From: Paenibacillus melissococcoides
GTDB lineage: Bacteria > Bacillota > Bacilli > Paenibacillales > Paenibacillaceae
NCBI GenBank assembly: GCA_944800085.1
Contig: CALYLO010000001.1
Location: 1,451,001-1,515,000, forward strand
Length of the DNA stretch: 64,000 nucleotides
Direction: 5' to 3'
This document shows positions 1-8,097 of the stretch, piece after piece. Numbering within the stretch: position 1 is the stretch's first letter; every line of letters begins with the position of its first letter. Position numbers and translations under genes: made by a program. The notes beneath the pieces were generated by a model. That model worked only from the letters and a program-made list of their open reading frames with translations, had not been told where the DNA came from and did not search any database.

Positions 1-308
1 CGATCAATGAGCGAGAAAAAGAGCGTCTGAAGATACTCCATAGGCAGCCGTTTCAGCTTCCGCGATAGTTGAGAAGCGCTTATGCTCTTGAGACCCAGAA
101 GATCTTGAAATTCAGGATTAGCCGCTACATGCTCTGACATGACTTTGTATGAGTCTCGTTGCTGAAGCTGTGCCTCTACAAATAAGAGTGTCGAAGAGCC
201 GACAAACAGCTTTTGGGCCCGGTAATCCAATGACTCGTGTCGAGTAGAATGGACATGTAACCATTTTAGGCATTGACAAATGACGTTATGATTCGGTACG
301 TTATCCAT
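1..308 (-). CDS. IS4-type transposase, N-terminal part only
   Basis: The reverse strand from an ATG at 306-308 reads at least 102 residues and runs off the left edge. It begins MDNVPNHNVICQCLKW and contains an SASQLSRKLKRLP segment. This is typical of the N-terminal DNA-binding part of IS4-superfamily DDE transposases. The catalytic DDE domain would lie outside the window, so activity cannot be judged. The start is chosen because an AAAGGAG Shine-Dalgarno lies a few bases upstream. That site is buried in a strong hairpin, as described in the next entry. Confidence 0.65.
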   Translation of the reverse strand, partial: MDNVPNHNVICQCLKWLHVHSTRHESLDYRAQKLFVGSSTLLFVEAQLQQRDSYKVMSEHVAANPEFQDLLGLKSISASQLSRKLKRLPMEYLQTLFFSLID

Positions 309-373
309 AAGAAATCTCCTTTGTTGAGGCGTTTTATGGATAACGTTAGGGTAACTCAACAATAGGAGATTTC
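298..373 (-). promoter_or_regulatory. Hairpin/pseudoknot hiding transposase SD and start codon
   Basis: Bases 311-328 pair with 355-373 over 18 bp with one bulged T at 363, placing the Shine-Dalgarno of the transposase inside the stem. The loop (329-354) contains a 13-base segment at 334-346 that is exactly complementary to 298-310, which holds the ATG. The mRNA leader could therefore form an H-type pseudoknot masking both SD and start codon. IS10 and IS231 are known to use hairpins that block translation of transcripts entering from outside. A similar role here is inferred. Confidence 0.6.
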
Positions 374-514
374 TTTATTTTTGTCCATGAATATAGTTCA
401 ATAAGTTACAAATATAGAGACTTATGGGATAGAAATTTTCGTAAAAAGATTGATGCAACGCTAGGGCGTGTACGCAAACTATCGAAATAGCCAAATATCT
501 GGTAAACTTATCCT

Positions 515-1278
515 ATGAGAAGACGATATGAGATACGAGATGACCAATGGGAACGACTCAAAGACCTCTTGCCACCGGAACGGAAACCACAGGGTGGACG
601 TCCGGCAATCGATAACCGAAAAATGTTCAATGCCATGCTTTGGGTGATTCGTTCTGGTGCGCCTTGGCGAGACTTGCCAGAGCATTATGGCTCCTGGAGC
701 AGTGTCTACAGTCGTTTCCGCCGCTGGGAGAAAGCAGGCATCTTTGATCGAATGCTAGAGGTTCTGGCTGCCAATCCCGATGACGAAAGTGTTATGCTCG
801 ATGCTTCCATCGTTCGTGTTCACCAACACGGCGCGGGGGCAAAAGGGGGCAGCAATTCCAAGCCATCGGACGATCACGCGGAGGCTTAACCAGCAAGATT
901 CATGCCGTTGTAGACGGCCTTGGCAATCCGCTACGCTTCGAAGTAACCGCAGGCAACATCAATGATTGTGTAACGGGTTATGAGATCCTGCAAACCCAAG
1001 ACATACAAGGTAAACATGTTTTGGCGGATCGCGGATACGATACCGATAAAATCATTGCGCTTTTGGAAGAGAAACTGGCCCATTCCGTCATTCCCAGTAA
1101 GAAGAATCGCACGATCCAACGTACAACCGACTGGTGGTTGTATAAAGAGCGTCATCTGGTCGAATGCCTGTTCAACAAACTCAAACATAATCGTCGGCTG
1201 GCAACTCGGTACGATAAATTGGCCTGTACTTTTGTTGCCTTCTTAAAGCTGGCCTCTTCCATGATCTGGTTGGCTTAA
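515..1278 (+). CDS. IS5/IS427-type transposase made by -1 frameshift
   Basis: Two overlapping frames encode one DDE transposase of about 254 residues. Frame A (515-889) carries the N-terminal domain (RYEIRDDQWERLKDLLP, GGRP, WVIRSGAPWRDLPE) and the first catalytic Asp in VMLDASIVR. Frame B, one base back, continues with a DGLGNPLRF segment, ADRGYDTD (second Asp) and WWLYKERHLVECLFNKLK (Glu region), ending at 1278. The frames overlap at AAAAGGGGGC (841-850), a plausible slippage site. Programmed -1 shifting is common in this group. A disabling mutation is the alternative, but the rest of the protein looks intact. Confidence 0.8.
841..850 (+). other. Probable -1 frameshift site of the IS427-type transposase
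   Basis: The run AAAAGGGGGC lies where the zero frame (codons AAA GGG GGC) must shift back one base to enter the frame encoding the second catalytic Asp. The zero frame stops 37 bases later at 887-889. An A-run followed by a G-run is a usual slippage context in IS5/IS427 elements. Confidence 0.5.
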
Positions 1279-1303
1279 GGTTTGCATACACGCCCTAGTG
1301 CAC

Positions 1304-1440
1304 TGGTGCAGCTTTTTGACCTTTTTTATCCCGTTCGGGGCCGAAGTGGGGAAAATTCCTGCAGATTTGCAGGAATCAATTTCGGGTAGCTAGATGTCTT
1401 AGAGAATACTGCAGTGGTGCAGCAATTTTTAACTTTCGAG
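1304..1440. repeat. TTCCTGCA/TGCAGGAA palindromic repeat remnant
   Basis: This non-coding segment contains the palindrome ATTCCTGCAGATTTGCAGGAAT at its centre and two further TGGTGCAGC motifs. The same TTCCTGCA/TGCAGGAA cores recur in the two long dispersed repeats near 43.6 kb and 62.2 kb, so this is probably a decayed or short member of that family. It abuts the right end of the IS427-type element. Confidence 0.35.
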
Positions 1441-2052
1441 GGAACAAGTCGCATTAACAAGTGGCTTGTAGACAAATTTACGATTTATTTCTTTGAAGCT
1501 GCTGCATACAAAATGCATGTTATAGATGATGATATAGTTAGCCTCAATGATTTCCAGCAAAACGCACGAGAATCAAAAATTATGAATGGTGTTCATGCAT
1601 CGTTTTCTGAAAGCATTGGAGACACTTCGATCTGCCTGCAGTTGGAGGAGGTGTCTTTTTTTCTATGTACGATGATATTTCCAATATTACACTCTGTAGG
1701 TATACTTAGGGTTGGCAAGCGTTGTGAGTGTGAATTTGGGAAGGTGGACTGAAGTGGAGTTGGCGTTAGGATTCGCATAGGATGCTAAGCTTGTACAATA
1801 GCCTGTAACCGTCCATTCGCTTTGCCATTCATTTCGCACGGCTCCTAGGTATAATTTCTATCATAGCAATACTGTCGTGAAGGTGAAGCGGTATGACGTC
1901 GCAAGTTTGCGTGATTTAGTGGTAGGGAACTACAGAAGAGAACTGGTGCGCGGGGTGCTCTATGTGCTGCTGGAGTATTCGGGGAATGTGAAATATGGAT
2001 TCCCCCGCTGGTTAAGACTAATAATAAATTGAAAAGCTGATAACAATCTTAG
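1441..2052. other. Low-content stretch with possible terminator and small frame
   Basis: No convincing gene was found. Bases 1620-1628 and 1648-1656 form a 9-bp hairpin (one G-U pair) followed by eight T, a possible intrinsic terminator. A 51-codon frame opens at GTG 1877 and stops at 2032 (VKVKRYDVASLRDLVVGNYR at its start). It matches nothing I recognise and may be a gene fragment. Confidence 0.3.
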
Positions 2053-2364
2053 GTGGTGATTAAAACTGCAGAGAAATATAATAATACTTATGCGGTAATT
2101 GTTGCAGTCGAAAATTATCAATTTGGAGTTAAAAAGGTTGATTACGCAAAAAATGATGCTCAACCAGTTCGACAGTGGTTAATCGATTATCTTAAAGTAC
2201 CTCATGAAAATATTAAGATATGGCTAGACGTCGATGCAACAAAATCAGCACTGACGGAAGAGCTTCGATATGAAATATCCCGGCTAAATGAGAGTGATCA
2301 GTTTATTTTTTATTATGCTGGTCATGGATTCTTTGATTCTGGATATAACAAAATAATTTGCTAA
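2053..2364 (+). pseudogene. Caspase-like (peptidase C14) protein, truncated
   Basis: The first 100 codons read as the start of a caspase-fold protease. They give YAVIVAVENYQ, then NDAQPVRQWLIDYLKVP and FIFYYAGHGFF, whose His-Gly is the catalytic histidine motif of C14 peptidases. The catalytic Cys and everything after it are missing. The frame stops at 2362-2364, exactly where the next, unrelated remnant begins in another frame. A deletion has therefore probably fused two genes. Bacterial caspase-like proteins (metacaspases, CHAT/C14 effectors) often act in phage defence or regulated cell death. The start is GTG at 2053 or 2056. Confidence 0.6.
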
Positions 2365-2818
2365 TAATATCATCGATAATAACTCAAATGAAAGGTCAAT
2401 ATCACATAGGTTGGCTATTCATTTGGGGGCGGTATTTTATGAATGGGATGTTGATGTAGAGTACAACAGAAATCTTAATGATATTAAGAAATTCAATGAA
2501 CTAACAATGAAACTAATACACGAACTAAGTGATAATCAAGACTTTTTAACCGGGAAGAAGTCAGTATTTCCAGATATTATTGTACATAAAAGAGGAACAA
2601 GTAATAATCTTATTGCCATTGAGGTAAAAAAAGCAAATGTGTCAGAGAGACTTGAAAAATATGATATTGAAAAGATTAAAGGATATATACTGGATAATTC
2701 ATTGAACTACAAATATGCTGTTTTTATTAAACTAGGATTACCAAATGACCGTAAAAAATTTAGTTTAGTCTTGAAGAGTAGAGAGGAAGTGCAACAGGAG
2801 TATCTCAAGGAGAGTTGA
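2357..2818 (+). pseudogene. PD-(D/E)XK nuclease-like protein, 5'-truncated
   Basis: The frame is open from 2357 and reads NNIIDNNSNERSISHRLAIH, then EWDVDVEYNRN, FPDIIVHKRG and LIAIEVKKANV, ending at 2818. The order PD...(about 14)...ExK is the restriction-endonuclease-like catalytic core. The N-terminal ERSISHRLA and DVDVEYNR segments match a conserved but unnamed family that I know only as nuclease-like hypothetical proteins. No start codon or Shine-Dalgarno precedes the conserved part. The gene lost its beginning at the junction with the caspase remnant, although a short product could start at TTG 2411. Confidence 0.55.
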
Positions 2819-2825
2819 ACTTCGG

Positions 2826-2985
2826 ATAACACCGTATCTATGCTGCGGGCTTTGCCCTTGCTTCTCAAGAAGCGTTAACAAAGAAATTGAATCAGCGAAC
2901 AAACAACCCTGCGAGGCGAAGTCCGTCGGACACGGTCGCTGACGCTCCTTTAAGCCACTCGGGCTCGTAGATACAAGAACGTTAT
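2826..2985. other. attC-like imperfect palindrome
   Basis: ATAAC (2826-2830) pairs with GTTAT (2981-2985). After spacers of 3 and 6 bases, GTATCTATG (2834-2842) pairs with CGTAGATAC (2966-2974). The interior contains a small GGGC-TTT-GCCC hairpin and a GTCC-GTC-GGAC hairpin. Outer AAC/GTT cores plus inner boxes with an asymmetric spacer is the layout of integron attC recombination sites. The related motif ATAACACCGTA recurs at 4089. No integrase gene is visible, so this is a structural resemblance only. Confidence 0.35.
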
Positions 2986-3130
2986 AGGAAATCAGCACAA
3001 GAAATTATAAAAATTCAAAACCTCTTTATGGTCTGCTGCAAAGGATTTACCCTGCAGGAAAGTGCACGGAATGTCGGGAGGAACGAATACCGTTTCTGCT
3101 ATGCTTTGGTTAATGAGGGGAGGCGTTATC

Positions 3131-4003
3131 ATGGATATGCTGGCGCGACTGAACGAGGCCTTGAGCTATATCGAGGAGAACTTGACGAAGACTGTGGACT
3201 ATAAGGAGGCCGCGAGGATTGCCTGCTGTTCGGAATATCATTTTACACGCATGTTCTCCTTTCTTGCAGGCATTACCCTGTCGGAATACATCCGCCGCAG
3301 ACGGCTGACGCTAGCAGCATTAGAATTAAGTCATAGTGACATCAAGATCATCGATGTTGCTTTGAAATACGGATATACCTCACCGGATTCATTTACTAGA
3401 GCATTCCAAAGTATGCATGGGGTTACTCCCTCGGAAGCCAGGTTCCATGGACAGTCTCTCAAAGCCTTCCCTCGGATGACATTTCAGTTGACCATTAAGG
3501 GAGGAAGTGAAATGAACTACCGCATTGAAGAGAAAGAGGCTTTTCGTATCGTTGGGATCAAAAAGAGAGTGCCTATGATATTCCATGGGGTGAATCCGGA
3601 GATTGCCTCGATGGTGAAAGATTTAACGCCAGAATTTATTAAAATGATTAAGGGGTTGTCGAATATTCAGCCTTCGGGACTGATTAGTGCTTCTACGAAT
3701 TTTAGTGAAGGACGGATGGAGGAGAAAGGGGAACTCGATCACTACATTGGTGCGGCCACGACGAAAGAGGCTCCGGAAGGCTTGGCGTCACTGGAGGTAC
3801 CGGCTTCCACATGGGCTGTATTCACGGCCGTCGGCTCTTATCCACTTGCACTTCAGGAGGTTTGGGGACGCATCTATTCAGAATGGTTTCCGTCCTCAGA
3901 CTATGAGCTAAGCAAGGGACCGGAAATCCTGTGGAACGAGCACAAGGATGTAACTTCACCAAATTTCAAAAGTGAAATATGGATACCTATTAAGAAAAAG
4001 TAA
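3131..4003 (+). CDS. AraC-family regulator with GyrI-like effector domain
   Basis: This 290-residue regulator has two parts. Residues 1-105 form a double helix-turn-helix of AraC/XylS type ([20 protein letters not shown], then [20 protein letters not shown]). Residues 120-290 form a GyrI-like/SoxS-Rob-type effector-binding domain ([31 protein letters not shown]). Such proteins usually bind small hydrophobic or cationic compounds and control efflux or resistance genes. ATG 3131 is preferred because GGGGAGG lies just upstream. The gene stands alone between the two ATAACACCGTA motifs, and no obvious target gene is adjacent. Confidence 0.8.
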   Translation: MDMLARLNEALSYIEENLTKTVDYKEAARIACCSEYHFTRMFSFLAGITLSEYIRRRRLTLAALELSHSDIKIIDVALKYGYTSPDSFTRAFQSMHGVTPSEARFHGQSLKAFPRMTFQLTIKGGSEMNYRIEEKEAFRIVGIKKRVPMIFHGVNPEIASMVKDLTPEFIKMIKGLSNIQPSGLISASTNFSEGRMEEKGELDHYIGAATTKEAPEGLASLEVPASTWAVFTAVGSYPLALQEVWGRIYSEWFPSSDYELSKGPEILWNEHKDVTSPNFKSEIWIPIKKK

Positions 4004-4088
4004 GGGGAAATGTGCTCGGCAGCGCATAGGGAAATAACTCTCGTTCCTTGAGGGGAATGGACGTTTTCAAAGAAGGCGCTGACATCCT

Positions 4089-4124
4089 ATAACACCGTAA
4101 TTCACGCAATGGGGCTACCGCCCC
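4089..4124. other. Second ATAACACCGTA motif with GC hairpin
   Basis: ATAACACCGTA here is identical over 11 bases to the left end of the palindrome at 2826. It is followed by the hairpin GGGGCTACCGCCCC (4111-4124). No matching GTTAT right half is apparent, so if this is an attC-type site it is incomplete. Confidence 0.25.
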
Positions 4125-4166
4125 TTGGTTGACAGATGTATAATCATGGAAGAAGGTCGGTCAACA

Positions 4167-4210
4167 AACGACCCAGTCTAAAGATAAGAACTATCTAAGG
4201 CTGGGTCGTT
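4167..4210. terminator. Hairpin between convergent genes
   Basis: AACGACCCAG (4167-4176) pairs perfectly with CTGGGTCGTT (4201-4210), and an inner AGATA/TATCT pair extends the stem. It lies between the AraC-type gene (plus) and the kinase fragment (minus) and could end transcription from both sides. The T-tracts are poor. Confidence 0.45.
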
Positions 4211-4279
4211 ACGTCTATTACCATAAGAGAAATCTACTCTTTTCAGTATCGACGCAATGGATGTTTTCGGTTAATAGGA

Positions 4280-4956
4280 CTAATCTATTATAAATGGAAG
4301 TACGACGATAGTATCAAATCGTTTATTTCCTGGCCTCGTTTGGAGATATCCGCCGTATTTTTGGGCTACTCGCTGGATGTTGCTCAACCCGATTCCATGC
4401 AAGTCAAGATTGTTTTTACACGTGCGTTCCAAAAAGTGGTTTTGCCCTCGTCGTGCATTTATGACTTGAATGAACAAAGCTTGCGAGTTCGAGGATATAT
4501 TCAAGTGGATAAACCTGTCTTCCATTTTAGGAACAAGCCGAGCGGCTTCAATTGCATTGTCCAGCACATTTCCTAGTACGATACATAAATCATAACGGTC
4601 CAGAAAAATATCTGACGCGACAATTCGTATGTCGTGTGTCATCGCTATGCCGCTATCATATGCGATATCAAGCGAATGGCTGACTAGGGCGTCAATAACA
4701 AGGTTTCCTGTTGTAATACGTAAATTGGCGGAATTCATGTGTTCTAACATTTGATTGAGATGCGCGATGGCTTCCTCGTCCCGCTGCTCCTGAATGCAAG
4801 CGCGGATGAATACTAAATGTTTTTTGGTATCATGTAGGATGCGTTTCAGGATTTTGAAGGAATGAACCATTTTTTCACCGTTATTGTGCTGATACTCTAT
4901 TTGCTTTTGCAGTTGCCGGTTTTCATCTGCCAACCGTTTTTTTTCCATTAGACGAT
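4280..4956 (-). pseudogene. AgrC-type histidine kinase, C-terminal half
   Basis: This is the cytoplasmic half of a peptide-sensing kinase. It has a coiled segment (RLMEKKRLADENRQLQKQIE), a phospho-acceptor region around ILHDTKKH, and an HATPase_c_5-type ATP-binding domain (LCIVLGNVLDNAIEAA, GIGLSNIQRVAQKYGG). Removing the insertion sequence at 4963-6586 and one copy of its TAAATA duplication joins it in frame to the membrane half at 6587-7190. The result is an uninterrupted 426-residue kinase, so the gene was intact until this insertion. A separate short product could start at the IS-derived ATG 4979-4981, but it would lack the sensor. Confidence 0.85.
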
Positions 4957-4962
4957 TAAATA

Positions 4963-6586
4963 GGGCTTGCTGAACAATCATTTTTCAAAGGTTTTACAAG
5001 GATTTCTGGACTCTAACTCGAAATAAAATGCAAGGAGAATGCGAATTTCTTGCAAAAAATCGTGCACGTGGAGTGAGCCGACATGTATCGTAGAACCGAA
5101 AGCCAGCTTCAGTTGTTCGAAGATTTCTACTTGCCGTTTGGCGGTAAATTAAATAAGGAGAACCGTTGGGTGCAACTGGCCGCTATCATCCCGTGGTGGC
5201 GGGCAGAAGAATTCTACGCGAAGTCGTTCAAGAAATCAATGCGCGGTCAGATCCCTTTGTCTGTTCGTATGGCTTTGGGAGCGCTGTACATTCAGGAACG
5301 TATGCAGCTCGATGATCGAGAGACGGTCCAGCAGATCACCGAAAATCCGTACTACCAGTACTTCCTTGGGCTGCCGGCGTTCCAAGATAAGCCTCCGTTT
5401 CATCACTCGCTGTTGACCCATTTCCGCAAGCGATTGGGTGCGGATGTCATTGAACGAATCAACGATTGGATTTTGGAAGAGGACGCAGAGCGAAAGAAGC
5501 AGGAACAAAACAAGAACGATCCTCAAGATCCTCCAGGCAGCGGCCATGGCTCTGATGGAACATCCGTTAATGAAGACGGCAAAAGCAAAGAGAAACCATG
5601 CAACAAAGGCACCTTGATGCTCGACGCGACCTGCGCACCGGCCGACATCTCGTATCCGACCGATTTGAAATTATTGAACGAGGCGCGGGAAAAACTCGAA
5701 GCGATCATCGATGTTCTGCACGAGCCTTTCGTCGGGAAGGCCAAGAAACCGAGAACGTATCGTCAAACCGCCCGCAAACGCTACCTCGAGATCGCCAAGA
5801 AACGGCGAACGGGTGCCAAAGCCATCCGGAAAGCGGTTGGCAAACAGCTTCGTTATGTTTCGCGTAATCTTCGCATCATCGAAATGCTGGCAGCGAAAAG
5901 CAGCTTGAATCAACTGGGTTCGCAGCAGTATCGGCAATTGCTCGTCATTTCCGAGCTGTATCGTCAACAGCAAGAGATGTACGACAAACGGACACACTCG
6001 GTGGAAGATCGAATCGTCAGTCTTTCCCAACCGCATGTACGGCCGATTGTCCGCGGGAAAGTGAATGCTCCCGTCGAGTTTGGAGCAAAGCTGGCGATCA
6101 GTCTGGTGGATGGTTACGCTCGGATGGAGAAGCTGTCCTGGGATAACTTCAACGAAAGCATGACACTGAAAGCTTCCGTGGAGTCGTTCGTCCAGCGATA
6201 TGGGTGTTATCCGGAAGCCATTCTAGCCGACCAAATCTACCGAAACCGGGAGAACCTTCGCTATTGTAAGGAGCACGGCATCCGTCTGAGTGGTCCAAAC
6301 TTAGGACGTCCGAAGAAAGAAGCGGAACCAGAACGGAACCAGGCCAGACAGGATGCTTCAACGCGTAACGCGATCGAAGGAAAATTCGGAGAAGGCAAAC
6401 GCTCCTACGGACTGGGGCGTATTCGAGCACGCCTTCGAGAGACAAGCGAAACGGTCATTGCTCTACAACTGCTTGTTATGAATCTCGAACGCAAGCTGCG
6501 CGTTCTCTTTTTGCCGATTTTCAGACTGTTGCTGAATCTGTGCCGTCAGCCTCTGTGGCCTAAAAGGCAATATGTTCAGCAAGCCC
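4963..6586 (+). mobile_element. 1624-bp insertion sequence, copy 1 (IS1182-like)
   Basis: The element starts GGGCTTGCTGAACAATC and ends with the inverse of GGGCTTGCTGAACATATT, giving 14-bp perfect terminal repeats. TAAATA flanks it on both sides (4957-4962 and 6587-6592) as a 6-bp target duplication. A second copy of identical length lies at 10870-12493 in the same orientation and differs at only a few positions. It interrupts the AgrC-type kinase gene. Confidence 0.93.
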
Positions 6587-6660
6587 TAAATAGAAAGACG
6601 ATAAGAAAATTAATTCCGATAATGCCTATAACGGAAAATGGGTATAGCCAATTACGATGA
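5083..6660 (+). CDS. DDE transposase reading out of the element
   Basis: The ATG at 5083 opens a 525-codon frame. The N-terminal part (FYLPFGGKLNKENRW, LSVRMALGALYIQERMQLDD, FLGLPAFQDKPPFHHSLLTH) is the DUF772-type domain of IS5/IS1182-superfamily transposases. The C-terminal part carries the DDE fold (LMLDATCAPAD, ILADQIYRNREN, RNAIEGKFGEGKRSYGL). The frame has no stop inside the element. It runs past the right end at 6586 and uses a stop in the disrupted kinase gene, adding 24 or so foreign residues. Copy 2 does the same with a different tail, so the true C-terminus depends on the insertion site. Confidence 0.85.
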   Translation: MYRRTESQLQLFEDFYLPFGGKLNKENRWVQLAAIIPWWRAEEFYAKSFKKSMRGQIPLSVRMALGALYIQERMQLDDRETVQQITENPYYQYFLGLPAFQDKPPFHHSLLTHFRKRLGADVIERINDWILEEDAERKKQEQNKNDPQDPPGSGHGSDGTSVNEDGKSKEKPCNKGTLMLDATCAPADISYPTDLKLLNEAREKLEAIIDVLHEPFVGKAKKPRTYRQTARKRYLEIAKKRRTGAKAIRKAVGKQLRYVSRNLRIIEMLAAKSSLNQLGSQQYRQLLVISELYRQQQEMYDKRTHSVEDRIVSLSQPHVRPIVRGKVNAPVEFGAKLAISLVDGYARMEKLSWDNFNESMTLKASVESFVQRYGCYPEAILADQIYRNRENLRYCKEHGIRLSGPNLGRPKKEAEPERNQARQDASTRNAIEGKFGEGKRSYGLGRIRARLRETSETVIALQLLVMNLERKLRVLFLPIFRLLLNLCRQPLWPKRQYVQQALNRKTIRKLIPIMPITENGYSQLR

Positions 6661-7190
6661 GCATAGAAAAAAGTTGTCTTTAGTATGATAAAGTTAAACA
6701 AAATTACGCATAGGACGGCAAAATAACTGGCCTTTTCCAACTGACAAGTGTATCTTCTACATTTGATCACCTGCAGTATGATGATCAAATACAACATAAT
6801 GAATGAAGAAGCAGCCAAGAGTAAAAACCGGGTTTCTGATGTAGTTAAATCGTTCGTGTTTTCCAGTCCTTGAAAAAACAAGATAAGCTGATACGACAGC
6901 CATTCCGCGATGAAGTCCAGGAGAAGATATAAGAAAGAGAACAAAACTCGGTACTTCATTGGCGCTGAGTAGAGAAGGGAGATAAGGAGAAAAATTGAAA
7001 ATAACAATAATCCTGTGATTAGAACCGGTAAAAATGACATGGATGAAAAGAATATAATCCCTCCAGCTACTGTATAAGCAAGCCTGATGATCCAATTTTT
7101 TTTATCCGATGCGTAGAACAGAACTGTAAAGTACCGGTAAAGCAAATATAGTTCCAAAGAAGTTGTTCCTATGAAAAATTCAAACGGCAT
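6587..7190 (-). pseudogene. AgrC-type histidine kinase, membrane half
   Basis: From ATG 7190 (GGGGG Shine-Dalgarno 8 bases upstream) the frame encodes about 200 residues with some six hydrophobic segments (SMSFLPVLITGLLLFSIFLL, VLFSFLYLLLDFIAEWL, SVIGIIGINFLIVFLF). This is the polytopic sensor of AgrC-like kinases that bind secreted peptides. The gene starts only 4 bases after the response-regulator stop, so the two were co-transcribed. The frame is broken at 6587 by the 1624-bp insertion sequence. Confidence 0.8.
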
Positions 7191-7194
7191 GAAG

Positions 7195-7932
7195 TTACCC
7201 CCGACCGTTGAATTGGGCAACTCTGTACCTGATATACGCTTCATGAATCCCCTTCTTATAGGAACGCCCCAACGGAAATGACTCCTTATTGGACATGAAC
7301 ACGGTATCGGAAGTGAATTTGTGTACATACTCTAGATTGATAATTATCGAACGATAAATCTGATAAAAAAAAGCATTTAGTTTGCTCGTAAAATCAGCCA
7401 ATGTGCATACCGTGGTGAAGCGTCGCTCGATTGTGATCACTTCCACGTGTCTTTTATCAATCTTTACAATTGCAATGATGTCCGAGGCTCGCAATACGAT
7501 TTCACCTGCATCCGTCTTGACTATTACATATTGGCGAATTGCGGCATTAATATAGTCACATAATCTCCCCATTATCACCTGAAACTGCTCATAGGCCACA
7601 GGCTTGATCATGTAATGAAATGGTTGTACATCAAAGCTGTCGATCATATACTGCGGATAATGAGTCGTATAAATGATTTGCACTTCCCGATCCGGCAATG
7701 AACGGATTGTCCTCGCCGTCTCGATCCCATCCATCCCCTCCATTTCCACGTCCAGCATCAGGACATGAAATGTATATCGGCCATGCTGTTTATAATGCTG
7801 CAATAATGCCTCTCCTGAAAAAAAGTAATATATTTCGAAGTTGTTGGATGTATCTTCAGATAATTGAGCAAAAAACGTTTGGAATTGCTGATGCTCTTTC
7901 ATTGAATCATCACAGATTGCTACTTTTAACAA
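7195..7932 (-). CDS. LytTR-type response regulator (AgrA/LytR family)
   Basis: This regulator has 245 residues. The receiver domain (about 1-120) has the acidic pair at D8-D9 and phospho-acceptor D61 in LMLDVEMEGMDG. The rest is a LytTR DNA-binding domain (VIVKTDAGEIVLRASDIIAI, FYQIYRSIIINLEYVHKFTS). Translation starts at TTG 7932, with GGGGGAG about 10 bases upstream. It is the first gene of a two-gene unit with the kinase, divergent from the bacteriocin operon at 9752. In such bacteriocin loci the regulator usually activates the structural gene. Loss of the kinase here would leave it without its normal signal. Confidence 0.88.
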   Translation of the reverse strand: MLKVAICDDSMKEHQQFQTFFAQLSEDTSNNFEIYYFFSGEALLQHYKQHGRYTFHVLMLDVEMEGMDGIETARTIRSLPDREVQIIYTTHYPQYMIDSFDVQPFHYMIKPVAYEQFQVIMGRLCDYINAAIRQYVIVKTDAGEIVLRASDIIAIVKIDKRHVEVITIERRFTTVCTLADFTSKLNAFFYQIYRSIIINLEYVHKFTSDTVFMSNKESFPLGRSYKKGIHEAYIRYRVAQFNGRG

Positions 7933-8097
7933 GCGAATTTCTCCCCCTTATTTTTTCTGTGAAAATCCAAACGCACTCATGAACGATTATCGTCTTTAAA
8001 AAGCTGCAGTTTTCTGAGAAATGACCATAAGATGCCCGGTCCACCTTCTTTGAAGGGGCCTTGTTTAAAATCGCTATGTTTCGTCAATGCTGTAAGG
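7933..8097. other. Gap between response regulator and IS110-type element
   Basis: This holds the response-regulator leader and presumably one end of the IS110-type element. No gene is seen. The exact element boundary cannot be set because this family lacks long inverted repeats. Confidence 0.3.

Larger units (their letters stand above)
464..1295 (+). mobile_element. Complete IS5-family (IS427-like) insertion sequence
   Basis: Matching ends frame the transposase. The left end reads CTAGGGCGTGTACGCAAA from 461, and the complement of the right end reads CTAGGGCGTGTATGCAAA up to 1298. Trimming the shared palindromic CTAG leaves an 832-bp element with GGGCGTGTA ends and a likely TA (or CTAG) target duplication. 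Size, GGG ends and CTAG target agree with the IS427 group. Both ends are preserved, so the copy looks recent. Confidence 0.85.

Noticed and set aside
1414..1752. 112-codon frame after the IS427-type element
   Set aside because: It begins inside a palindromic repeat, crosses a terminator-like hairpin, and has no Shine-Dalgarno or recognisable motif.
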